Below, in pieces: positions 1-9,854 of a DNA stretch of 64,000 bases. The notes beneath the pieces are model-generated. The model was not told the DNA's origin and did no database searches. It was given only the letters and a program-made list of their open reading frames with translations. The first letter of the stretch is position 1, and the number at the start of each line of letters is the position of its first letter. The DNA lies in assembly GCA_001898405.1 (NCBI GenBank), contig MKTW01000011.1:502801-566800 (forward strand), given 5' to 3'. The stretch comes from Sphingobacteriales bacterium 44-61. GTDB taxonomy: Bacteria; Bacteroidota; Bacteroidia; Chitinophagales; Chitinophagaceae. Position numbers and translations under genes: made by a program.

Positions 1-1349
1 CTAAATATGCAAGCCGCTACAATTTATTTTATGAAGCCATACGCAAAGCATATCCCTCCATCCGCATCATGGCCAGTATGGGAATTGGGGACGTGAACCA
101 ACGGACCCTGAAGGATATGAAACAAGTGGATATCGTGGATGAGCATGCCTATAAAGATGCTTACTGGAGCATGCGCAATACAGATCATTTCGATAAATAT
201 AAAAGAGGCGATTGGGAAATGTATGTTGGCGAGTATGCTACAAATGGAGGAGTGGGGGCCGGTAATATGCGTGCTGCCCTGGCAGATGCTGTATATATAT
301 TAGGTATGGAAAGAAATGCGGACCTGGTGAAATGGAGCAGTTATGCCCCCTTGCTCGTTAACACCAATGATGTGGATTGGCCGGTGAACCTGATCAACTT
401 CGATGCTGCACAAAGTTTTGGTCGTATTTCTTATTACGCTATCCAATTGTTCAGTGACAACAGGGCAGATGTAAATCTTACTACTGCAATAGATATTCCC
501 CGCGAATCCTCCACACAACCTCTTTTTTCCGGAGGCATTGGTTTGGGTACCTGGGATACGCAGGCTGAATTCAGGGATATTGAGGTAAGCCGGAACGGAA
601 CAGTTGCATATAAATCCGATTTCATCAACAATGCAGCGGAATGGGCGAAGATCAGGGGGGAATGGTCGGTAAAGGAAGGAGCGCTGGCTCAAACGGCCGA
701 AGGACCACAGCGGCTTGCCATGCTGTCCGAAAAGTTTGATACCTGCACCATCCGTTTGAAAGCACGCAGGATGGGTGGATTGAATGCATTTATGATCCCC
801 TTTGCGGTAAAGGACAGCAACACTTATTTGCGGGCGCATATCGGTTCATGGCTGAATGCCTGCAGCGTGTTTGAAAGCGTTACAGATGGCTACGAAGTGG
901 CAGGACTTACGGACCAGAAACGCCTGGCAAAACCGATTGAAACGGGAAGATGGTATGATATCCGCCTCGTGATCGGTGTTGATAAAGTAGATTGCTATCT
1001 CGATGGCGAGTTATTGATGACTTATACACCGCCACCCAAAATATTTGCTCTTGCCGGTAAAGAAGAGCGCACAGGAGAGATCATTCTTAAACTCGTAAAT
1101 GCGGGACCTGATGCAGTAAAAACAAAGATCAATATTGCCGGACTGGAAGGGATCCCTTCACGGGCGATGCTGAGCAGCTTATCGGCTCCCGGCGACCAGG
1201 TGGAAAATTCTTTTGCTCAACCGGGGCAGTACACTCCCGTATCCCGCCAGATTGTTATAGACCCGGAAAATCCCGAAGTGGAATGGCCAGCCTTCTCCAT
1301 TAATGTACTCCGTATTAAACCAATCGGTAAATCAAAACAAGGCAGATAG
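1..1349 (+). CDS. alpha-L-arabinofuranosidase, GH51 (5' truncated by window edge)
   Basis: The reading frame is open from base 3, upstream of the first ATG at 69, so about 448 C-terminal residues are present and the gene starts outside the window. The visible part has the GH51 pattern of the Bacteroidota/plant type: YNLFYEAIRKAYP, then VDEHAY, then MYVGEYA. In this family the Glu of GEYA is the expected nucleophile (established knowledge); the acid/base GNE motif would lie upstream. A DUF1080/LamG-like beta-sandwich (GLGTWDTQAEFRDI to KVDCYLDGELLMTY) sits inside the C-terminal region, as in other Bacteroidota GH51 enzymes. It would remove terminal arabinofuranose from arabinan, arabinoxylan or arabinogalactan. 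It ends 92 bp before the S9 peptidase gene. Confidence 0.85.
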   Translation, partial: KYASRYNLFYEAIRKAYPSIRIMASMGIGDVNQRTLKDMKQVDIVDEHAYKDAYWSMRNTDHFDKYKRGDWEMYVGEYATNGGVGAGNMRAALADAVYILGMERNADLVKWSSYAPLLVNTNDVDWPVNLINFDAAQSFGRISYYAIQLFSDNRADVNLTTAIDIPRESSTQPLFSGGIGLGTWDTQAEFRDIEVSRNGTVAYKSDFINNAAEWAKIRGEWSVKEGALAQTAEGPQRLAMLSEKFDTCTIRLKARRMGGLNAFMIPFAVKDSNTYLRAHIGSWLNACSVFESVTDGYEVAGLTDQKRLAKPIETGRWYDIRLVIGVDKVDCYLDGELLMTYTPPPKIFALAGKEERTGEIILKLVNAGPDAVKTKINIAGLEGIPSRAMLSSLSAPGDQVENSFAQPGQYTPVSRQIVIDPENPEVEWPAFSINVLRIKPIGKSKQGR

Positions 1350-1441
1350 TTTTTTATGGTAAGCCAACAGTGTTTACCTTAGACTCGATATTAGCCCTGC
1401 CATGGGCGATTGCTTTGCTTTTTTAAACACGTTAAATTTTT

Positions 1442-3589
1442 ATGCGATCCTTTATTTGTTTTATCCTGTGCTTTTGCCTGTTCTCTTTTGGTGTATCTGC
1501 TCAACGCGGATTGAAATGGAATAATGACGGCACAGGTTATTATTTAGTTGAAAAAGGTGTGATCGTAAAATACGAACTCCCTTCCTTTTCCCGCAGCGAG
1601 GTGGTGCAACCTGCACAGATTACCCCGGCAGGCAGCAGCAAACCACTTGCTGTTCGTGATTTTTCCTTCAGTGCCGATGGCAAACGCCTGCTGATCTATA
1701 CAAATTCCAAAAGAGTATGGCGGCAGGATACAAGAGGCGACTACTGGGTGCTTGATATGACTGATAACAAATTGCAACAACTAGGAAAAGACAAGCCGGT
1801 ATCTTCACTGATGTTTGCCAAGTTCTCTCCTGATGCCAGCCAGGTGGCTTATGTAAGCGGACATAATCTTTACGTGGAAGATATTGCCAGCGGCAAGATC
1901 TCCGCGCTTACTTCAGATGGCACCGACAGGATCATCAACGGTACTTTTGACTGGGTATATGAAGAAGAATTCAGTTGCAGGGATGGATTCCGGTGGAGCC
2001 CTGATGGTAAAAGCATTGCTTACTGGAGGGTAGACGCTTCCAATATCAGGAATTTCCTGATGATCAATAATACTGATTCCCTTTATTCTTTTACCATACC
2101 TGTGGAATATCCCAAGGCAGGCCAGGACCCTTCGGCCTGTAAAGTTGGCGTGGTAAATATTGCAACAGGCACTACCAAATGGATGGATGTGCCGGGTGAC
2201 CAGCGTCAGCACTATATTCCAGCAATGGAATGGATGGCAGACAGCAAGCAGATCATGCTGGAGCAACTGAACCGTAAGCAGAATGAAGCGAAAATGTATC
2301 TCTGTGATATTGTAACAGGAGCTGCCAATCCTATTTATTCAGAATCGAATAAATCATGGATAGATGTTGAACCAACTGAAGGGAATGGATGGAAATGGAT
2401 CAATAACGGGAAGGAATTCCTGGTGATCTCGGAAAAAGATGGATGGCGCCACCTGTATCGTGTCAATACAAACGGGGGGAAGGAATTGCTGGTAACAGTA
2501 GGTAATTATGATATGATCAGCCTGAAAGCTGTGGATGAAAAAGGAGGATATGTATATTTTATGGCGTCTCCTGATAACGCCACCCAACAGTATCTCTATC
2601 GCATTCTGCTCAACGGAAAAGGAAAACTGGAACTGTTATCGCCCGTTGATCAGAAAGGAACGCATAATTATACGCTTTCTCCCAATGGCCGTTATGCCAA
2701 TCATAGTTTCTCCAATCACAAAAACCAATCGGTTTCAGAATGGGTTAGTTTTCCCGGACATAAAACAGTTAAGGAAATGTCTCGTAAAATGGAACCATCC
2801 GGTAATGTAGAGATGTTCCAGGTCACTACGGATGATGGCGTTACTATGGACGGATGGATGATCAAGCCAAAGAATTTTGACAGCACCAAGAAATATCCTG
2901 TGCTTTTTTATGTGTATGCAGAACCTGCTAACACCACCGTACGGGATGCGATAGGGTCTGCAGGCACACGTCTCTATGCCGGAGATATCGCTGCGGATGG
3001 ATACATACAGATAAGTGTTGAAGGCAGGGGAACTCCTGCTCCCAAAGGTGCAGCATGGCGTAAAGCCATTTACCAGAACATAGGGATCATCAATATCCGC
3101 GACCAGGCAATGGCTGCAAAGAAGATTATACAATGGCCTTTTGTTGATCCCGATAGGATAGCCGTTCATGGCTGGAGCGGTGGCGGGTCCACTACCTTGA
3201 ATCTTCTGTTCCAGTATCCTGATATCTATAAAACAGGTATCGCGATTGCACCGGTAGCCAACCAACTCCTGTATGATAATATTTACCAGGAAAGGTATAT
3301 GGGGCTGCCTCAGGAAAATAAAGAGCCTTTTGTTCAGGGCTCACCTATCACACATGCAAAGAACCTCAAAGGTAACCTGCTGGTGATCCATGGCACAGGG
3401 GATGATAATGTGCATTACCAGGGAACTGAAATGCTGATCAATGAACTGGTGAGAAATGGAAAGCAATTCCAGATGATGAGCTATCCAAACCGTACACATG
3501 GCATTAGTGAAGGGCCGGGAACTTCAGCTCATTTGGCACAGTTGTTTACAAGTTATTTAAGGACCCATTGCCCTGGAGGCCCCAGATAA
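1442..3589 (+). CDS. dipeptidyl peptidase IV-type S9 serine peptidase
   Basis: 715 aa with a signal peptide (MRSFICFILCFCLFSFGVSAQ), so it is exported. The N-terminal beta-propeller (about 30-460) carries the DWVYEEEF motif; Glu174-Glu175 match the pair that holds the substrate N-terminus in DPP-IV. The C-terminal alpha/beta-hydrolase domain has the triad: Ser579 in GWSGGG, Asp654 in HGTGDDNVH and His686 in RTHGI, with spacing close to that of human DPP4. It is expected to release X-Pro dipeptides from peptides in the periplasm. An aminopeptidase P gene follows and overlaps or abuts it, so the pair probably works together on proline-rich peptides. Function is confident from the family; the real substrates are unknown. 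Confidence 0.93.
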   Translation: MRSFICFILCFCLFSFGVSAQRGLKWNNDGTGYYLVEKGVIVKYELPSFSRSEVVQPAQITPAGSSKPLAVRDFSFSADGKRLLIYTNSKRVWRQDTRGDYWVLDMTDNKLQQLGKDKPVSSLMFAKFSPDASQVAYVSGHNLYVEDIASGKISALTSDGTDRIINGTFDWVYEEEFSCRDGFRWSPDGKSIAYWRVDASNIRNFLMINNTDSLYSFTIPVEYPKAGQDPSACKVGVVNIATGTTKWMDVPGDQRQHYIPAMEWMADSKQIMLEQLNRKQNEAKMYLCDIVTGAANPIYSESNKSWIDVEPTEGNGWKWINNGKEFLVISEKDGWRHLYRVNTNGGKELLVTVGNYDMISLKAVDEKGGYVYFMASPDNATQQYLYRILLNGKGKLELLSPVDQKGTHNYTLSPNGRYANHSFSNHKNQSVSEWVSFPGHKTVKEMSRKMEPSGNVEMFQVTTDDGVTMDGWMIKPKNFDSTKKYPVLFYVYAEPANTTVRDAIGSAGTRLYAGDIAADGYIQISVEGRGTPAPKGAAWRKAIYQNIGIINIRDQAMAAKKIIQWPFVDPDRIAVHGWSGGGSTTLNLLFQYPDIYKTGIAIAPVANQLLYDNIYQERYMGLPQENKEPFVQGSPITHAKNLKGNLLVIHGTGDDNVHYQGTEMLINELVRNGKQFQMMSYPNRTHGISEGPGTSAHLAQLFTSYLRTHCPGGPR

Positions 3590-3612
3590 TAATGATCATA
3601 AAACAGGAGAAT

Positions 3613-4998
3613 ATGTTTAGCAGAGAAACTTATAAAGAGAGAAGACGCGTGCTTTCCGCTGCAACGGGTAAGGGACTTATATTATTGCTCGGCAACAGCG
3701 AAAGCGGCATGAACTATAAAGACAATGTGTATCCGTTCAGACAGGATAGCAGTTTCCTTTATTTTTTTGGTCTCGATAAACCCGGACTGGCCGGGGTTAT
3801 TAATGTAGACGAGGATACAGAAATGATCGTGGGTGATGAAGCAACACTTGATGATATTGTATGGACAGGGCCGCAAACTTCCCTGTCAGAGGCGGCAGAA
3901 AAAGCCGGTATTAAAAAAGTGATCGGTACAGATAAGCTGCCGGATATAATCAAGCAGTCTATTGCAACAGGACAAACCGTACATTATCTTCCGCCTTACC
4001 GGCCGGAAAATCTGTTATGGTTGTCAGCATTATTAAACCGGCCTGTTGCGGCAGTGAAGGATAATGCTTCCATTCAGCTTATTAAAGCGGTGATAGCCCA
4101 ACGGGCAATAAAATCTCCGGAAGAAGAAGCAGAGATCAATAAAGCAGTCAACATCAGCAATGAAATGCATCTCGCTGCAATGCGGGAATCAGTTGCGGGT
4201 GTTACAGAAAAATACGTCAGCGGCAAACTGGAAGGCATGTCAGTAAGCGCAGGCGGACGCCTTTCTTACCCTGTCATCTATACCATCAACGGGCAGATCT
4301 TACACAATCATCCTACCGATGCTGTATTGAAAAGCGGACAGATAGTGCTTTGCGACGCTGGCGCCGAAACAGCCATGCATTATGCCGGTGATCTTACGCG
4401 GAGCTATCCGGTAGATAAAAAATTTACTTCCCTGCAAAAAGAAGCGTATGAAATTGTTCTGCGTGCGCAGGAAGAAGCTGTCAACGCTTTAAAACCTGGG
4501 GCATTGTTTTACGATATCCATCATCTGGCCTGCGAATGGCTGGTAAAGGGCCTGCAGCAATTGGGCTTGATGAAGGGTGATGTTAAGGAAGCAGTGCAAC
4601 TGGGAGCACATACGTTGTTTTTCCAGTGCGGGCTTGGCCACATGATGGGATTGGATGTGCATGATATGGAAGACCTGGGTGAACAATATGTCGGCTATGC
4701 CGATGGTCAGCAAAAGAGCAAGGAGTTCGGATTAAAATCCCTTCGTTTAGCCAGGAAACTTGAGCCAGGCTTTGTGCTGACGGTTGAACCCGGACTTTAT
4801 TTTATACCCGAACTGATGGATATATGGGAAAGCCAGAAAAAATTCAGCCAGTTCATTAATTATGATAAGCTTGCTCCATTCCGCAGTTTTGGCGGTGTAA
4901 GGGTAGAAGAGAACTTTATTATCACTGAACGGGGATACCGGCTGCTGGGAGATCCGCTGATCAAAACTGTAGCGGAGATCGAACAGTACAGAGGGTAG
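3613..4998 (+). CDS. pepP: M24 Xaa-Pro aminopeptidase (aminopeptidase P)
   Basis: 461 aa from the start chosen here, ATG at 3613 (MFSRETYKERRR), which has AGGAG just upstream and matches the usual N-terminus of this family. ATGs at 3568 and 3592 are in frame but would overlap or touch the S9 gene. An N-terminal AMP_N domain (about 1-150) precedes the pita-bread M24 domain. The five dimetal ligands are visible: Asp248 and Asp260 (CDAGAETAMHYAGDLTRSY), His343 (GLGHMMG), Glu392 (TVEPGLYF) and Glu432 (RVEENF). It removes an N-terminal residue next to proline. There is no signal peptide, so it is cytoplasmic. It converges with the transporter gene at 5030, with only 31 bp between. Confidence 0.93.
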   Translation: MFSRETYKERRRVLSAATGKGLILLLGNSESGMNYKDNVYPFRQDSSFLYFFGLDKPGLAGVINVDEDTEMIVGDEATLDDIVWTGPQTSLSEAAEKAGIKKVIGTDKLPDIIKQSIATGQTVHYLPPYRPENLLWLSALLNRPVAAVKDNASIQLIKAVIAQRAIKSPEEEAEINKAVNISNEMHLAAMRESVAGVTEKYVSGKLEGMSVSAGGRLSYPVIYTINGQILHNHPTDAVLKSGQIVLCDAGAETAMHYAGDLTRSYPVDKKFTSLQKEAYEIVLRAQEEAVNALKPGALFYDIHHLACEWLVKGLQQLGLMKGDVKEAVQLGAHTLFFQCGLGHMMGLDVHDMEDLGEQYVGYADGQQKSKEFGLKSLRLARKLEPGFVLTVEPGLYFIPELMDIWESQKKFSQFINYDKLAPFRSFGGVRVEENFIITERGYRLLGDPLIKTVAEIEQYRG

Positions 4999-5029
4999 CC
5001 TGCATTTATGTTATTGGTAATTAAAGCTG

Positions 5030-6658
5030 CTACCAGAACACCGTATACAACGCTGCGAGTATTCCGCAAATAATGATTGATCCAATCACGAACCCTCTTG
5101 ATACACGGAACATAGAAGTGTCTACTGCTATTTCATGTGTGCCCGGAGGTTTGGGTTTGGCAAGGCTCACTACTATCATAATAAACGTGGTCAGCAGGAA
5201 TGTAATTCCCATCCTGTCAAGAAATGGATAATCAGGAAAAGCGCCATTTGACCAGGACGGCAGAAATTTTAATACAGTGGAAATGGGTATCGTCAGCAAT
5301 GCTCCGGCCATTGCGGCTGTAGCGGTTGTTTTTTTCCAGTACAGACCAAGCAGGAAGATGGCCAGCACGCCAGGAGAGATAAACCCGACATACTCCTGTA
5401 TGAACTGGTAAGCCTGGTCCAGCGACTTTAATGCAGGCGTCACCAAAGCAGCGATCAGCATTGAAATGATCACCGCCCATCTGCCTGTCCGCACCAGTTT
5501 TTTCTCTGAGGCATTTTTATCAATGAACTTCCTGTAAATATCCAATGAGAAGATAGTGGAGATGCTATTGGCTTTGCCTGCCAGGGATGCTACAATGGCG
5601 GCAGTAAGTGCTGCAAAAGCCACACCCTTTAATCCCGCAGGTAAAAGATTCATGAGGGTAGGGTAGGCATGATCTGGTTTCACCGCGCCTGCCGCATCCG
5701 ACATCTCCTGTTGAAACAGCCCTTTGCTATGCAGCACATACATGGCAATGCCTGGCAGCACTGCAATAACCGGGATGAGTAATTTCAGGAATGCCGCGAA
5801 GAGAATTCCTTTACGCGCTGTTTTCAGGTCAGCTCCGAGCGTGCGTTGTACAATGTACTGGTTACATCCCCAATAGGCGAGATTGTTGACCAGCATGCCT
5901 CCGATCAATACGGACAATCCCGGCAATTCCTTGTAATGAGGGCTTGATTTATCAAAGATCATATGGAAATGATCCGGTGCTTCCTGGCGTAGTATTGAAA
6001 GACCTTTAAAGATGTTTTTGCCAAATCCGAAATTCTCAGATAACAAAGTGAGGGCAAGATAAGTAGTGATCAGCCCTCCGATAATCAATACGATCACCTG
6101 CACCACATCTGTATATCCTATCACTTTCATTCCTCCCAAGGTTACGATCACGGAAAAAATAGTCAGCCCTACAATGCACCATTCAAAGCTGATGCCTGAA
6201 ATAGCTGAGATGGCTAAAGAACCGAGATAGATTATAGAGGTGAGATTGACGAATACATATACCAATAGCCAGAACACCGCCATTACCGTGCTTACCGAAT
6301 CGTTATACCGGGTGGCAAGGAATTGCGGCATGGTAAATATTTTATTCTTAAGATAAACCGGTATAATAAAGATGGCAACAATGATCAGTGTGGCTGCTGC
6401 CATCCATTCATACGTGGATATGGCAAGACCAAGAGCATAGCCTGATCCACTCATGCCAATAAAATGCTCTGCCGAAATATTAGAAGCGATCAGCGATGCT
6501 CCAATTGCCCACCAGGTGAGTGCGCCCTCTGCCAGGAAGAATTCTTTTGCGCCCTGGCTGGTTGACTTTTTTTTATTGTAGATATAATAACCGTATGCGG
6601 AGATGCCAATGAAATAGATCAGGAAAACAATGTAATCTGCAGTATGTAAGGTTTTCAA
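5030..6658 (-). CDS. SSS-family sodium/solute symporter, probable inositol or sugar uptake
   Basis: 542 aa, strongly hydrophobic, about 13-14 membrane segments, in the sodium:solute symporter family (SGLT/SMIT type). The core SLAGKANSISTIFSLDIYRKF with preceding GVAFAALTAAIVASLAG is typical of this family. The frame opens with TTG at 6658 (M-KTLHTADYIVFLIYFIGIS); no ATG precedes it in frame and the next internal Met would remove the first helices, so TTG is the likely start. It is the last gene of the 14-gene inositol/PUL run, 29 bp after the LacI gene. SSS proteins include myo-inositol transporters, so inositol is the favoured substrate here by context, but a released sugar is equally possible from sequence alone. 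Confidence 0.85.
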   Translation of the reverse strand: MKTLHTADYIVFLIYFIGISAYGYYIYNKKKSTSQGAKEFFLAEGALTWWAIGASLIASNISAEHFIGMSGSGYALGLAISTYEWMAAATLIIVAIFIIPVYLKNKIFTMPQFLATRYNDSVSTVMAVFWLLVYVFVNLTSIIYLGSLAISAISGISFEWCIVGLTIFSVIVTLGGMKVIGYTDVVQVIVLIIGGLITTYLALTLLSENFGFGKNIFKGLSILRQEAPDHFHMIFDKSSPHYKELPGLSVLIGGMLVNNLAYWGCNQYIVQRTLGADLKTARKGILFAAFLKLLIPVIAVLPGIAMYVLHSKGLFQQEMSDAAGAVKPDHAYPTLMNLLPAGLKGVAFAALTAAIVASLAGKANSISTIFSLDIYRKFIDKNASEKKLVRTGRWAVIISMLIAALVTPALKSLDQAYQFIQEYVGFISPGVLAIFLLGLYWKKTTATAAMAGALLTIPISTVLKFLPSWSNGAFPDYPFLDRMGITFLLTTFIMIVVSLAKPKPPGTHEIAVDTSMFRVSRGFVIGSIIICGILAALYTVFW

Positions 6659-6687
6659 AGCAATCGTTTTTTTATAAGACGGTATTT

Positions 6688-7767
6688 TTATTTTTTTCCT
6701 TTTGCCGTGTTATCCGTGGCTTTTGATTTTACAGCCGGGATGATACTGGCTTTAACAGGTGTTGACTCCCTTACGATCAGGTTGGGGAGCAACACAGATT
6801 TTACCTGTTTCAATTCTTTTTTATCAATCTGGTCCAGTAATATCTTCAAGGCATTTTTCCCGATTGCCCTGATAGGCTGTGAAATAACTGTAATGGATGG
6901 TGATGCGAGCCTGAAGTGGTCATTGTCATCAAAACAGATAACAGCAATATCGTTCCCTACTTTCTTATTCAGGTTGCGCAGCCCTTCCAGGCCGGGAATG
7001 CCCAGGTTGTTAGACGTAAATAATATTGCATCTACATCGGGATTGGCCGCAACAAAGCTCTCTATCTCGCGCACTGTTTTCTGGGCAGAAAATTTGAAAG
7101 GGATCTTTTTCACATATTCAGGAACGAAAGGGATCTTATGTTTGCGTAAAGCGGTTTTGTAGCCTTCAAAACGTTCCTGCAGCTGGATCTGCTCAGAATC
7201 ATTGGTAACGATAGCGATTTTGGAATAGCCCTGTTTGGCCAGATGGGTTACACTGTCGAAAGTTCCCTTGTAGTTGTCCAGTGCTACATAACTGGCAGAT
7301 GAATTCTGGAAAAACCGGTCCACCAGCACCAATGGTTTGTTTTCCTGCACCAGTTGATTGATCTCCTGCTGCATGCCCGAAGTAGGAGCGATCAGGTAGC
7401 CATCCATTTGTTTGTTGAGCAGGGTGCCAAGTACATTCCTCGATTTACCTTCGTCATTCTCACTGCTGCAAAACATTACAGTGTAGCCAAACTTATCTGC
7501 TTCTTCCTCTACCGTCTTTGCCAGATGGCTGAAGAAGAAGTTGGAAATATCATCCACGATAAGTCCGAGAGTGTAAGTTTTCCCGGTGCGCAGGCTTTTG
7601 GCTTGCTGGTTGGGCCGGTAGTTCAGTTCGGCAGCTACGTCCATGATCTTTTTGATCTTGGACGGGCTGATCTTTCTTTCCGTACCGTTGCCATTGAGCA
7701 CAATCGAGACCGTAGTGATGGAGACCCCGGCTTTTTTGGCAATGTCCTTGATCGAAACCTTGTTCAT
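6688..7767 (-). CDS. LacI/GalR family transcriptional regulator
   Basis: 359 aa. The N-terminal LacI helix-turn-helix is clear (VSIKDIAKKAGVSITTVS, residues 4-21, followed by the hinge NYRPNQQAKSLRTGKT). Residues about 65-340 form a periplasmic-binding-protein-like effector domain (TYTLGLIVDDISNFFFSHLAKTV, LVLVDRFF, AILFTSNN, AVICFDDND). The C-terminal tail is lysine rich. It lies between the symporter and iolG. The 94-bp gap to iolG is the largest within the run, but no good -7 element was seen there. A LacI-type palindrome lies about 18 kb upstream in front of susC, which would make this an autoregulated controller of the whole run (inference). The effector is unknown; an inositol intermediate is plausible. 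Confidence 0.92.
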   Translation of the reverse strand: MNKVSIKDIAKKAGVSITTVSIVLNGNGTERKISPSKIKKIMDVAAELNYRPNQQAKSLRTGKTYTLGLIVDDISNFFFSHLAKTVEEEADKFGYTVMFCSSENDEGKSRNVLGTLLNKQMDGYLIAPTSGMQQEINQLVQENKPLVLVDRFFQNSSASYVALDNYKGTFDSVTHLAKQGYSKIAIVTNDSEQIQLQERFEGYKTALRKHKIPFVPEYVKKIPFKFSAQKTVREIESFVAANPDVDAILFTSNNLGIPGLEGLRNLNKKVGNDIAVICFDDNDHFRLASPSITVISQPIRAIGKNALKILLDQIDKKELKQVKSVLLPNLIVRESTPVKASIIPAVKSKATDNTAKGKK

Positions 7768-7861
7768 AGAATTAAGTAGTTATATCCTGTATTGTTGCCC
7801 CCTGTCACTGAACAAACAGTTGATATGGGTTCAAGTTAATCCATTTCATTATTAAAACCGA

Positions 7862-8887
7862 CTAAACCAATACACCGCTTCTTTTTATTTCTTCCAGTTT
7901 TACAGGGCTCCCTGTTTCCATCGACAGCTTTGCTGCTGCTGCAATAATCGTGGCCTGTATAGCGTCTGAACCGGTCGCAGGCATAGGCGAATTAAGCGTT
8001 AATGCCTGGATGAATAATTCCATTTCCTTTAAATAGGAACGGCTGTAGCGGTCCATAAAGAAATCGAGTGGCAATGCCTGGTGTATGCCCGATTCATTAT
8101 AAAGTACATTCCGGTTATGAAGATTGTTATCTACCTGTATCATTCCTCCGCTTCCAAATATTTCAAGGCGTTGATCATATCCGTACACGGCTTTCCGGCT
8201 ATTGTCAATAACGGCATAGGACCCATCTTCAAAAGTAAGGGTGGTAATGGCTGTGTCCACATCACCCGCTTCAGCCACTGCGGGATCAATTACCACCAGA
8301 CCTTTGGCAAAAACTTCCACCACTTCTTTATTCATGAGATACCTGGCCATATCAAAATCATGGATGGCCATGTCCATAAACAAACCGCCTGAATTGCGGA
8401 TATAATCAAGAGGAGGGAGGCCGGGATCGCGGCTGGTTATTTTTACGATCTGAACATTGCCGATCTTTCCTTCGCGGACCGACCTGTATGCCTGCATGAA
8501 GTCCGGATCGAACCGCCTGTTAAAACCGATCATCAGTTTCACTTTGCTGGTTGCTGCCATTTCTGTAAGCGCTTCTGTTCTTTCCAGCGACAAGTCCATC
8601 GGCTTTTCACAAAAGATATGTTTGCGTTGGCGGATGGCTTCTTCTATCAGATCGGCATGTGAGCTTGTAGGTGTGCAGATCAATACTGCATCCACATCAT
8701 CGCGTTTGATCGCTTCATAGGGATCATTGGTGAAAAAAACGTTTTTATACTGCTGATGAAGTGATTCATCTGAAACAGGATCTGCCACAGCAGTAATAGT
8801 TGCAGAGGGGAAATACTGCTTAATATTCATAAAATGTATCTTGCCAATACGTCCCATTCCTAACAATGCTATATTGATCTTCTTCAT
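7862..8887 (-). CDS. iolG: inositol 2-dehydrogenase, Gfo/Idh/MocA family
   Basis: 341 aa. The N-terminal Rossmann fold opens with LLGMGRIGKIH and includes the CEKPMD motif (Lys-Pro, catalytic lysine of Gfo/Idh/MocA enzymes) near residue 97. The C-terminal alpha/beta domain holds GGLFMDMAIHDFDMARYL, where Asp and His take part in catalysis in this family. It oxidises myo-inositol to scyllo-inosose with NAD+, the first step of the pathway. Sequence alone does not separate myo-, scyllo- or chiro-inositol dehydrogenases; the complete iol set around it supports the assignment. It is 46 bp downstream of iolE and 94 bp upstream of the LacI gene. Confidence 0.88.
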   Translation of the reverse strand: MKKINIALLGMGRIGKIHFMNIKQYFPSATITAVADPVSDESLHQQYKNVFFTNDPYEAIKRDDVDAVLICTPTSSHADLIEEAIRQRKHIFCEKPMDLSLERTEALTEMAATSKVKLMIGFNRRFDPDFMQAYRSVREGKIGNVQIVKITSRDPGLPPLDYIRNSGGLFMDMAIHDFDMARYLMNKEVVEVFAKGLVVIDPAVAEAGDVDTAITTLTFEDGSYAVIDNSRKAVYGYDQRLEIFGSGGMIQVDNNLHNRNVLYNESGIHQALPLDFFMDRYSRSYLKEMELFIQALTLNSPMPATGSDAIQATIIAAAAKLSMETGSPVKLEEIKRSGVLV

Positions 8888-8933
8888 ATTTTTTCTTTAA
8901 TGGTACTTGAAAATCCGGTTAAGTTTTCACAAT

Positions 8934-9848
8934 CTATAAGCCAATTGATCGCAGGTATTGCCTGTTGTTCTCTGCACACCTGGCAGGATCTCCCATGCCA
9001 GGCAATACATCCTGTTCTACAACTATCCAGCCATTGTAATTTTTCCTTTGCAGGAAATCGCGGATAGCTTTGAAATCGACTGTTCCTTTTCCCAGTTCAC
9101 AGAAAACACCTTGTTGAACCGATTTAAAATAATCCCAGTTGTTGGCAGCACCGATCGCTGCTATTTCAGGTGAAAAGTCTTTGAAATGTATATGCCAGAT
9201 CCTGTTCCAGTATTTGTCCATGAACTCCAATGGATCGGTTCCTCCCCCGAATTGATAATGCCCGGTGTCAAAGCACAGACCTACGAGTGAAGGGTCGGTA
9301 GCAGAAAGGAATGCATCTATTTCCCAGGGCGTTTCGATATAACCTGCACAATGATGATGAAAAACGGTTCGCATGCCATATTGGTCTTTTACCGCTTTCG
9401 CGATCTTTTCCGCTCCTGCTCCAAAAATTTTCATGCTTTCAGCATCAAGACTGTGTTTAGGTTTGATCCTTCCTGCATTTTCGGTACGGAAATCAACACT
9501 GCCATTGTTATCAGCCAATACAATAAATGCTTCGGGATAACCGGCTTCGTACATGAGACCCGCTGTTTTCAATGCCTGTTCAATACCTGCTTCGTGTGCA
9601 GATGTGTAAGCCAGCGCTACAGGTACGAATGCGCCGAGCAAGCTGAGCTTTCGCTCTGTTATTTCCTGTTGAAGGGCAGAAGGGTCAGTAGGCATAAATC
9701 CCCAGTCGCCCAGTTCAGTGCCTTTATATCCTGTTTGTACGATCTCATCCAGGACCTGTTCATATCCCAGTGCTTTTCCTTCCAGTTCAAATTCAAGTAC
9801 TCCCCAGGAACAGGGGGCGTTTGCAATCTGTATAGTTGATCTGCTCAT
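8934..9848 (-). CDS. iolE: inosose dehydratase
   Basis: 304 aa, xylose-isomerase-like TIM barrel. The N-terminus IQIANAPCSWGVLEFE is characteristic of IolE. Metal-ligand candidates appear in order: CFDTGHYQFGG (Asp/His), WHIHFKDF (His) and the C-terminal GWIVVEQD (Glu). It dehydrates scyllo-inosose to 3D-(3,5/4)-trihydroxycyclohexane-1,2-dione, step two of inositol breakdown. It begins 6 bp after iolA and is followed by iolG. No signal peptide. ATG start at 9848 is the only reasonable start. Confidence 0.92.
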   Translation of the reverse strand: MSRSTIQIANAPCSWGVLEFELEGKALGYEQVLDEIVQTGYKGTELGDWGFMPTDPSALQQEITERKLSLLGAFVPVALAYTSAHEAGIEQALKTAGLMYEAGYPEAFIVLADNNGSVDFRTENAGRIKPKHSLDAESMKIFGAGAEKIAKAVKDQYGMRTVFHHHCAGYIETPWEIDAFLSATDPSLVGLCFDTGHYQFGGGTDPLEFMDKYWNRIWHIHFKDFSPEIAAIGAANNWDYFKSVQQGVFCELGKGTVDFKAIRDFLQRKNYNGWIVVEQDVLPGMGDPARCAENNRQYLRSIGL

Positions 9849-9854
9849 CTTTGT

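Noticed and set aside
300-839. Long antisense open frames, such as this one opposite GH51
   Set aside because: It and many similar frames overlap well-supported genes on the other strand, have no recognisable domains and unusual composition for the window.
8735-8746. AAAAACGTTTTT perfect palindrome in iolG, similar to a LacI core
   Set aside because: It is fully coding, made of A/T-rich Phe/Asn codons, and lacks the flanking arms of the 25.58 kb operator.
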